A DNA stretch of 11,554 bases, taken from assembly GCA_045577755.1 (NCBI GenBank), contig JAZNJA010000023.1, positions 1-11,554 of the forward strand, read 5' to 3'. The position numbers and the translations under genes were made by a program. Source of the DNA: CAMEON01 sp045577755. Its GTDB lineage: Bacteria > Bacillota > Clostridia > Oscillospirales > CAG-272. Positions 1 through 5,807 of this stretch are shown here, in pieces; position 1 is the first letter of the stretch; each line of letters opens with the position of its first letter. The notes under the pieces are model-generated. The model was not told the origin of the DNA. It searched no databases and worked only from the letters and a program-made list of their open reading frames with translations.

Positions 1-870
1 TTCCCCACCGAGGCCTACGACTACCCCTTCACCCCCATCCCCGAGGCGGGAGAGATCAAGGCCTACGTCCTGGCTGACACCCACGGGCAGGTGACCGTCC
101 CCGCCGAGACCGCCCTGGCCCATGGCAAGATCGACCTCCTCTTCCTCCTGGGCGACATCGGCGACTCCGCCGCCAACAAGGACCAGGTCACCACTCTCCA
201 CCGCCTCACCGCCGCCATCACAGGGGGGACCTTCCCTACCGTCTACATCCGCGGCAACCACGATACCCGCGGCTACATGGCCGAGCATCTCCACAAGTAC
301 ATCCCCACCCGTGGCGGTGCCACCTACTACACCTTCCGCGCGGGCCCCGTCTGGGGCGTGGTGCTGGACTGCGGCGAGGATAAGCCCGATTCCAGTATTG
401 AGTACGGTTCCCCGGAGTACGGCGGCGTGGCCGACTTCCTGGGCTTCCGCGAGGCCCAGACCGACTACCTCCGCGACCTCATCGAAAGCGCCGATACCAC
501 CTACAACGCCGAGGGCATCACCCGCCGCGTGGCCCTCTGCCACATCAACTTCACCCGCACTGACCGCCCCTTCAACGACCACAACCCCGCCCTCTACGAA
601 AAGTGGATCGGATACCTCAACGAGATCGGCATTGAGATGCTCATCTGCGGCCACGAGCACAAGGTCGGCCGCCAGCCCGACGACTACTTCCACGGCGCCC
701 CCACCCCGCGCTTCCCCACCCTCCTGACCTCCGCCCACAGCGACCACCCCGAGCCCCTCCGCGGCAGCCACGCCCCCGGGGAGTATACGGGTACGGCGAT
801 CACCTTCACCGAAGAGGGGGTCAAGTACGTGTTCACCAACCACAAGGGAGAGGAGCTGGACTTCTCATAA
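1..870 (+). CDS. Metallophosphoesterase (calcineurin-like), 5' end outside window
   Basis: The reading frame is open from base 1, so this is the C-terminal 289 residues of a longer protein; the GTG at 91 is not a real start because the first metal-binding motif lies upstream of it. The full calcineurin-type metal site is visible: Asp-Thr-His at window residues 26-28, Gly-Asp at 51-52, Gly-Asn-His-Asp at 85-88, a His at 181 (Cys-His-Ile-Asn) and Gly-His-Glu-His at 217-220. These ligands normally hold two metal ions and hydrolyse phosphomono- or diesters. About 70 residues follow the last motif. The few residues before the first motif could be the end of an N-terminal beta domain such as purple-acid-phosphatase-like proteins carry, but that is inference. 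The substrate cannot be told. It is codirectional with the glycoside hydrolase 326 nt downstream, separated by a hairpin-rich repeat that could act as a terminator. Confidence 0.88.
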   Translation, partial: FPTEAYDYPFTPIPEAGEIKAYVLADTHGQVTVPAETALAHGKIDLLFLLGDIGDSAANKDQVTTLHRLTAAITGGTFPTVYIRGNHDTRGYMAEHLHKYIPTRGGATYYTFRAGPVWGVVLDCGEDKPDSSIEYGSPEYGGVADFLGFREAQTDYLRDLIESADTTYNAEGITRRVALCHINFTRTDRPFNDHNPALYEKWIGYLNEIGIEMLICGHEHKVGRQPDDYFHGAPTPRFPTLLTSAHSDHPEPLRGSHAPGEYTGTAITFTEEGVKYVFTNHKGEELDFS

Positions 871-908
871 AGAAATTGCAGTTTATCTGTGAGTTGGCCG
901 CGTACGTT

Positions 909-1095
909 GCCTTCCCTAGCGGGGAAGGGGGACCGCAGAGCGGTGGATGAGGAGAGCGGATTGCAGTTTCTTAACGGGGGAGAGATTTTCCCTTGCATAC
1001 CAAAGGGTTCAGCTCTCCCCCGTATGAATCACTCAATCCGCTCTCCTCATCCGTCACCCGCTAAAGCGGGTGCCACCTTCCCCGCTGGGGAAGGC
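909..1095. repeat. Compound inverted-repeat element 1 (MITE/REP-like, non-coding)
   Basis: This fills most of the 326-nt gap between the phosphoesterase and the glycoside hydrolase. A 19-bp perfect inverted repeat (945-963 with 1034-1052) encloses a second perfect 11-bp inverted repeat (974-984 with 1013-1023). Outside the 19-mer, each arm carries two small self-palindromes: 910-928 and 932-944 on the left, 1055-1072 and 1076-1094 on the right. The whole region can fold as one long hairpin or as a row of small ones. I see no coding potential. It begins 38 nt after the phosphoesterase stop and may end transcription there. Confidence 0.85.
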
Positions 1096-1114
1096 TAATG
1101 GACGCGACCGCCTC

Positions 1115-1136
1115 CCCGCCAACCCTAAATATGAAA
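1115..1136 (+). repeat. Dispersed 22-nt motif, copy A
   Basis: This block starts CCCGCCAA and ends ATGAAA. It differs at 3 of 22 positions from the copy upstream of lspA (11361-11382, minus strand). It lies 20 nt after inverted-repeat element 1 and its end is 60 nt before the ATG of the glycoside hydrolase. Function unknown. Confidence 0.55.
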
Positions 1137-1196
1137 CCCGTCCCCGATTTTGCTTTTTGCTTTTTTCATTTTACATTTCCCGAAAGGAGTCCCGCC

Positions 1197-3290
1197 ATGA
1201 CCCCCAACACCGAAAACCTCCCCCTCAAGATCATCCACAACTTCCCCTACCCCGCCGACGCCACCCTCGACGAGAAAAAGTCCGTAGTCACGGAGTATCT
1301 GAACTACATCCAGGCCCGCGGCTTCGGCGGTATCGTCAACAACGTCTGCACCCGCAACTATACCCTTGACCCCACCGAGTGGGAGGTCTTCGCCTTCGTA
1401 GCCGACGAGTGTGAGCGGCTGGGCCTGCGCCTCTGGATCTACGACGAGGACGGCTACCCCAGCGGTGCGGCGGGGGGCCTGACCATTGCCGAGAACCCCG
1501 ACTTTGAAGCCACCGCCGTGGTCATGGTCAAGACATATCTGAAAGCAGGTGACGAGCTCGAAATGCACCTCCCACGAGGCCATCAGCACTTCCTCTATGC
1601 GGCTGTCTACCTCTGCGATGAAGCAGGCAATCTCATTCCTGACGAGAATGGCAATTACACCCCCATTGACGAGGATGACTGCTTCGGCTCCACCAAACCT
1701 GTATCCTTAAGAAACCACTACCCTGTCCCCGCCCTCGCCCTCTGCTTTGTCCGCAAGCGCCTCTACGAGGGTACCCACAGCGTCCACAACGTCTTCCAGT
1801 GCCGCCGCTACATCGACGTCACCAACCGCGACGCCGTGGCCGCTTTCCTCCGCAACACCTACGATCAGTACAAGAAGCACGTCCCAACCCACATGAACGC
1901 GGGTGCGGGGCGCGTCACCCCCAAGATCGGTCAGATCGAGGCCATCTTCACCGACGAGCCCTCCCTCATGGGCTGTTACATCAACGCGGGCCTCTACCCC
2001 CACACGGTCAAGGACCCCTACGACGACGAAATGCCCCTCTACCCCGTCCTGACCTACGGCCGCGACGTGGCCAACGCCTACGCCTCCCGCTACGGCCGCG
2101 ACCTCATGCCCGATCTCGTCCACATCTTCCTGGGTGACACCGACCGCTCAAAGTCGGTACGCTACGACTACTATACCCTTCTCTCCGACCTCTACGAGGA
2201 GTCCTTCTTCTCCCAGATCTCGGATTGGTGCGCCCGAAACGGCATCAGCTTCTCGGGTCACCTCCTCCTGGAGGACGATATCCGCTACCACACCGTCTTC
2301 GAGGGCAACTTCTTCTCCCTCCTGCGGCATATGCACTTCCCCGGCATCGATATGCTCCAGTCCATCCCCTCCATGCTCTGCCACAGCGATTACGCCTTCA
2401 CCCCCAAGCTGGTCTCCTCCATCGCCCGCGCCTATGACCGCCCCCACGTCATGAGCGAGGTATCCGCCCACGCTCAGGGCGGAAATGTCACCCATGACCA
2501 GATGTACGCCTCCCTCTGCGCCCAGTACGCCCTCGGCGTGGACATCTTCACCTACTACTACGGCGAGCGCTTCATGGATCCCGAGACCTACACCAAGTAT
2601 AACCACGCCCTGGGCCGCATCGACGGCATCATGGCAGGCCGTACCGTGGCGGATGCCCTTCTCTACTACCCCATTGAGACCTTCCGTATGCACCACCGCC
2701 CCTCGGATGCCCAGTACGGCAGCTACACCGAGGCCGAGAACAACTGCAAGCGGGGCCTCATGGCCATCCAGAACACCCTTCTGGACAACCAGATCGACTT
2801 CGACTACGCCGATTTTGATGTCCTCTCCCGTATGACGGTCTGCGAGGACGGCACTCTCCTGTCCCCCCACGGCGACCGCTACGCCGCCCTGATCCTGCCC
2901 CCCATGGAGTACACCTCCGCCATGGCCAATCTCCTGTCGGATACCGCCGCATGGGGCAACGTCATCCAGATCACCCCCGACACCGACGTCCGCGCCGCTA
3001 TCGAGGAGATCCCCGACCGCCTGTCCCGCCGCGCCCTCACTGCCGAGAGCGCCACCCACGGTGTCCTCCGCCTCGTCCGAGACACGAACAACGGCCTCGC
3101 CTGCTTGCTGGTCAACACCAACGAGGAGTCCGTCACCGCCTCCTTCACCATAAGCGGCATGAAGGCTCCCGTCCTCTACGATCCCTTCGCAGACAAGGTA
3201 CTTCCCTGCGCGTTCACCCCCGACGGGGATGAGTTTGGCTTTACTGTGACATTGGGGGCTTTGCAGAGTTTGATCGTGAAGGAGAAGTGA
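1197..3290 (+). CDS. GH106-like putative glycoside hydrolase, cytoplasmic, 697 aa
   Basis: The start is placed at the ATG at 1197 because AAAGGAG (1183-1189) sits 7 nt upstream; an in-frame ATG at 1098 would add 33 unlikely residues read through intergenic repeat. There is no signal peptide or membrane segment, so the enzyme should be cytoplasmic. Residues 1-110 look like the start of a TIM barrel with Trp-Ile-Tyr-Asp-Glu followed by Gly-Tyr-Pro-Ser-Gly (80-90), a pattern seen in alpha-L-rhamnosidase (GH106) type proteins. Further acidic motifs are Phe-Thr-Asp-Glu-Pro (251-255), Gly-His-Leu-Leu-Leu-Glu (354-359) and Ser-Glu-Val-Ser-Ala-His (420-425); E254, E359 and E421 are candidate catalytic residues by inference. 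Residues 560-600 resemble the alpha/beta domain after the barrel in large exo-glycosidases, and 620-697 look like a final beta domain. The sugar cleaved is unknown. A short stretch, roughly residues 111-176, has different codon use. Confidence 0.7.
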   Translation: MTPNTENLPLKIIHNFPYPADATLDEKKSVVTEYLNYIQARGFGGIVNNVCTRNYTLDPTEWEVFAFVADECERLGLRLWIYDEDGYPSGAAGGLTIAENPDFEATAVVMVKTYLKAGDELEMHLPRGHQHFLYAAVYLCDEAGNLIPDENGNYTPIDEDDCFGSTKPVSLRNHYPVPALALCFVRKRLYEGTHSVHNVFQCRRYIDVTNRDAVAAFLRNTYDQYKKHVPTHMNAGAGRVTPKIGQIEAIFTDEPSLMGCYINAGLYPHTVKDPYDDEMPLYPVLTYGRDVANAYASRYGRDLMPDLVHIFLGDTDRSKSVRYDYYTLLSDLYEESFFSQISDWCARNGISFSGHLLLEDDIRYHTVFEGNFFSLLRHMHFPGIDMLQSIPSMLCHSDYAFTPKLVSSIARAYDRPHVMSEVSAHAQGGNVTHDQMYASLCAQYALGVDIFTYYYGERFMDPETYTKYNHALGRIDGIMAGRTVADALLYYPIETFRMHHRPSDAQYGSYTEAENNCKRGLMAIQNTLLDNQIDFDYADFDVLSRMTVCEDGTLLSPHGDRYAALILPPMEYTSAMANLLSDTAAWGNVIQITPDTDVRAAIEEIPDRLSRRALTAESATHGVLRLVRDTNNGLACLLVNTNEESVTASFTISGMKAPVLYDPFADKVLPCAFTPDGDEFGFTVTLGALQSLIVKEK

Positions 3291-3295
3291 GCGGG

Positions 3296-3546
3296 AAATT
3301 GGGGTTTATCGAGCTGTTGGTTTGTGTTTACCCTGAAGTGTTGCCCTCTCACCCGCCTGCGGCGGGAGCTCCCCCAGTGGGGGAGCCTTTCGTACGAGAC
3401 TCAGCAAAAAACGTTCCCCGATAAGGCTTTCCCGCCATTTTAAGGCTCCCCCTTTGGGGGAGCTCCGCGAAGCGGTGAGAGGGCAAATAACGCGGGCAAG
3501 CGACAAACACACCGTTTTAAACAGCCCGACAAACCCAAATTTGAAA
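3296..3546. repeat. Compound inverted-repeat element 2 (nested, ~250 bp)
   Basis: This fills the 321-nt gap between the convergent glycoside hydrolase and metG genes. The inner part is bounded by a perfect 13-bp inverted repeat (3341-3353 with 3474-3486). Each arm then holds a GC palindrome (3352-3366; 3465-3475) and a strong 8-bp hairpin, GCTCCCCC/GGGGGAGC (3368-3386; 3445-3463). Outside it a weaker inverted pair continues: about 3297-3319 matches the reverse complement of 3520-3542 at about 20 of 23 positions. The core (3391-3440) has no visible gene. The symmetrical flanks suggest that the whole 250 bp belongs to one element or grew by nested insertion. Confidence 0.75.
3525..3546 (+). repeat. 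Dispersed 22-nt motif, copy B
   Basis: This starts CCCGACAAACCC and ends TTTGAAA. It matches the copy upstream of lspA (11361-11382, minus strand) at 21 of 22 positions. Here it forms the right outer arm of inverted-repeat element 2, next to the metG terminator, and is not upstream of a gene on its own strand. Confidence 0.65.
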
Positions 3547-3559
3547 TCCCCACCCACAC

Positions 3560-3590
3560 AAAAAGGTGCCGCCGTTTGGCGACACCTTTT
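3560..3590 (-). terminator. Rho-independent terminator of metG
   Basis: On the minus strand a 9-bp stem (3578-3586 with 3565-3573) closes a 4-nt loop and is followed by five T (3564-3560). The one non-Watson-Crick position is a U-G wobble in minus-strand RNA but an A-C mismatch in plus-strand RNA, so the hairpin is built for the metG direction. It begins 22 nt after the metG stop. An A/T-tract on both sides could also give weaker termination of plus-strand transcripts from the glycoside hydrolase. Confidence 0.85.
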
Positions 3591-3611
3591 CCTTATACAA
3601 TTCTGAAAGCC

Positions 3612-5636
3612 TTATCGGACTCTCTCCCCCAAACGGGTATCGGGATGCAGGAACACCACACGGACGTCCTCCTCTCCGTTAGGAGAGGGCTCTCCCGAAG
3701 CCAGGATCATACCGTTGGACTCCACCCCGCACAGCTTGGCGGGAGCCAGATTGGCCACCAGAATGATCTTCTTACCAACGAGATCCTCGGGCTTATACCA
3801 CTTGGCGATGCCCGAGACCACCTGTCTCTGCTCGTAGCCGAGGTCAACCATGAGCTTGAGGAGCTTCTTGGCCTTCGGAACAGGCCCGGCGGCGAGGATC
3901 TGGGCGGTGCGGAGCTCCACCTTCATGAAGTCATCGATACCGATCCGGGCTACGCCCTCGGGCTTCTCCACGGGAGCGGCGGCCTTGGCGGCTGGAGCAT
4001 TTGCTCGCTCGGCCTCGGCGATCTGAGCGGCGCGGATGGCGTCAAACTCAGCCATCTTGGCCTTCTCGTCGATACGGGCGAACAGCACGCGGGACTCACC
4101 CACGGTAGTGCCGGCCTTCAGGTTCCCGAACTTTCCGCAGCCCTTGCCTCCGATGGAAGCATAGTCCTTCCCCTCCGCGCCCAGCTTGTCGAGGATCTCC
4201 TCGGCGGTGGCGGGGATGAAGGGCTTCAGGAGCACCGCGCCCCAGCGGATGGTCTCCAGCAGGTTGTAGAGGACCGTACCCAGTCTCTCCCGCCGGCTCT
4301 CGTCCTTAGCCAGGCTCCAGGGGGTGGTCTCGTCGATATACTTGTTGGCGCAGCGGAGCATATTGAAGATGCACTCCACGGCGTCGGCGATGCGGTAGGC
4401 GTCCATGTTGGCCACCACAGCCTCGTAAGCGGCCTCGCAGGTAGCGATGAGGTCGTTGTCCAGAGCCTGCTCCTCCTCGGTACCCGCCACGGGCGTAGCC
4501 ACCACGCGGTCGAAATACTTCTTCTGCATATCCAGGGTGCGCTTGAAGAGATTGCCCAGATTGTTCACCAGATCGGTGTTGAAACGGTTGATAACGGTCT
4601 CGTAGGTGATGGATCCATCGGAGGCGTAGGGCATCTCCGACAGGGCGTAGTGACGGACGCCGTCCACGGTGAAGTGCTCCGCCAGCTCGTCGGCGTAGAT
4701 GACGTTGCCGCGGGACTTGGACATCTTGTCAGCACCGAAGTTGAACCAGGGATGGGCGAAGACCTTGTCGGGCAGGGGCATATCCATGGCCATGAGGAAG
4801 ATGGGCCAGTAGATGGTGTGGAAGCGGATGATGTCCTTACCGATGATGTGGACGTTGGCGGGCCACCACTTCTTGAAGTGCTCGCTCTGCTCCTCGTAGG
4901 TCTTGTCGGGATCGAAGCCAATGGCGGTGATATAGTTGGTCAGAGCGTCCAGCCAGACGTAGGTCACGTGCTTCTGATCGAAGGGGACCTGGATGCCCCA
5001 GGTGAAGGAGGTACGGGACACGCAGAGATCCTGCAAGCCCGCCTTCAGGAAGTTGTTGACGATCTCCTTCTTGCGGGACTCGGGCTCGATGAAGCCGGGA
5101 TGCTCCTCGATGTAGGTCATGAGTCTGTCGGCGTACTTCTTCATGTTGAAGAAATAGGCCTCCTCGGAGGCGCGCTGGACCTCGCGGCCGCAGTCGGGAC
5201 ACTTGCAATCGGCGGCCTGGGTGTCGGTGAAGAAGGACTCACAGGGCACGCAGTACCAGCCCTCGTAGCGGCTCTTATAGATATCGCCCTGGTCGTAGAA
5301 CTTCTTGAACAGCTTCTGCACAGCCGCCTCGTGGTAATCGTCGGTGGTGCGGACGAAGTAATCGTAGGAGACGTTCATCTTGTCCCACAGATTCTTGATC
5401 TCCCCGGCCACGTTATCCACGTAGGCCTTGGGGGTGATGCCCGCGGCAGTGGCAAGATCCTCGATCTTCTGGCCGTGCTCGTCGGTACCCGTGCAGAAGT
5501 AGACGTCGTAGCCCATCTCCCTCTTGTAGCGGGCGATGGCGTCGGTCATGATGGCCTCGTAGGTGTTGCCGAAGTGAGGCTTCTTGGAGGCGTAGGCGAT
5601 GGCGGTGGTGACGTAATACTTGGGCTTCTGGTTCAT
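3612..5636 (-). CDS. metG: Methionyl-tRNA synthetase with C-terminal tRNA-binding domain
   Basis: A cytoplasmic class I synthetase of 674 residues that charges tRNA-Met with methionine. The HIGH-box equivalent reads His-Phe-Gly-Asn (21-24) and the KMSKS loop is intact at 304-308. A zinc-knuckle insert has Cys129, Cys132, Cys146 and Cys149, with an extra Cys144. A helical anticodon-binding domain spans roughly 350-520, then an Ala/Glu-rich linker leads into an EMAP/Trbp111-type tRNA-binding domain (about 565-674). The length and the fused domain are as expected for the Firmicutes-type enzyme. The start is supported by AAAGGA (5646-5651) 9 nt before the ATG. No T-box leader is recognisable in the 171 nt upstream; there is only a short hairpin next to the ribosome binding site and the terminator of the preceding lipoprotein gene. 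It has its own downstream terminator. Confidence 0.97.
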   Translation of the reverse strand: MNQKPKYYVTTAIAYASKKPHFGNTYEAIMTDAIARYKREMGYDVYFCTGTDEHGQKIEDLATAAGITPKAYVDNVAGEIKNLWDKMNVSYDYFVRTTDDYHEAAVQKLFKKFYDQGDIYKSRYEGWYCVPCESFFTDTQAADCKCPDCGREVQRASEEAYFFNMKKYADRLMTYIEEHPGFIEPESRKKEIVNNFLKAGLQDLCVSRTSFTWGIQVPFDQKHVTYVWLDALTNYITAIGFDPDKTYEEQSEHFKKWWPANVHIIGKDIIRFHTIYWPIFLMAMDMPLPDKVFAHPWFNFGADKMSKSRGNVIYADELAEHFTVDGVRHYALSEMPYASDGSITYETVINRFNTDLVNNLGNLFKRTLDMQKKYFDRVVATPVAGTEEEQALDNDLIATCEAAYEAVVANMDAYRIADAVECIFNMLRCANKYIDETTPWSLAKDESRRERLGTVLYNLLETIRWGAVLLKPFIPATAEEILDKLGAEGKDYASIGGKGCGKFGNLKAGTTVGESRVLFARIDEKAKMAEFDAIRAAQIAEAERANAPAAKAAAPVEKPEGVARIGIDDFMKVELRTAQILAAGPVPKAKKLLKLMVDLGYEQRQVVSGIAKWYKPEDLVGKKIILVANLAPAKLCGVESNGMILASGEPSPNGEEDVRVVFLHPDTRLGERVR

Positions 5637-5653
5637 AATACTTTTTCCTTTCC

Positions 5654-5683
5654 GACACCATCAGCTACGGCTGATTCGGTGTC
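5654..5683 (-). promoter_or_regulatory. Hairpin abutting the metG ribosome binding site
   Basis: In the metG transcript, 5678-5683 pairs with 5654-5659 and 5670-5675 pairs with 5660-5665, giving two 6-bp stems separated by a 2-nt bulge and closed by a CGTA loop. It ends 2 nt before the Shine-Dalgarno sequence (5646-5651). It could affect metG translation or mRNA stability, or simply be another palindromic repeat. No T-tract follows, so it is not a standard terminator. Confidence 0.5.
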
Positions 5684-5730
5684 TCCGTCCACTCAAATGG
5701 GAGTAGGCGGTGAAATTTTGATGGTTGATG

Positions 5731-5769
5731 AAAAATTCTACGGGGAGAGAGCCGAATTGGCCCTCTCCC
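5731..5769 (-). terminator. Rho-independent terminator after the lipoprotein gene
   Basis: On the minus strand an 11-bp stem (5759-5769 with 5743-5753, one U-G wobble) closes a 5-nt loop. After 7 nt it is followed by a run of five T (5735-5731). It begins 38 nt after the lipoprotein stop. The wobble is a mismatch in the other direction, which again marks the minus strand as the functional one. It separates the lipoprotein unit from metG. Confidence 0.75.
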
Positions 5770-5807
5770 GCATGATTGACTTCATTTCCGAGCTGCCTCG
5801 GAGGGGA

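Noticed and set aside
684..998. Minus-strand open frame over the end of the phosphoesterase and element 1
   Set aside because: It is a shadow of the phosphoesterase and repeat DNA with no recognisable motif or ribosome binding site.
1098..1196. Upstream in-frame ATG extending the GH106-like protein by 33 residues, which looks slightly hydrophobic like a signal peptide
   Set aside because: It has no suitable ribosome binding site, is read through repeat and low-complexity DNA, and AAAGGAG 7 nt before the ATG at 1197 is decisive. The Phe-rich stretch comes from a T-rich spacer and is not a normal signal peptide.
909..3486. CRISPR array made of the palindromic repeats
   Set aside because: Copies are inverted, differ in sequence and are not evenly spaced direct repeats; no cas gene is present.
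5637..5807. Possible T-box or SAM riboswitch upstream of metG
   Set aside because: The gap holds the lipoprotein terminator and a short hairpin only; no T-box sequence (TGGNACCGCG type) or SAM-aptamer core is visible, and the length is too small.
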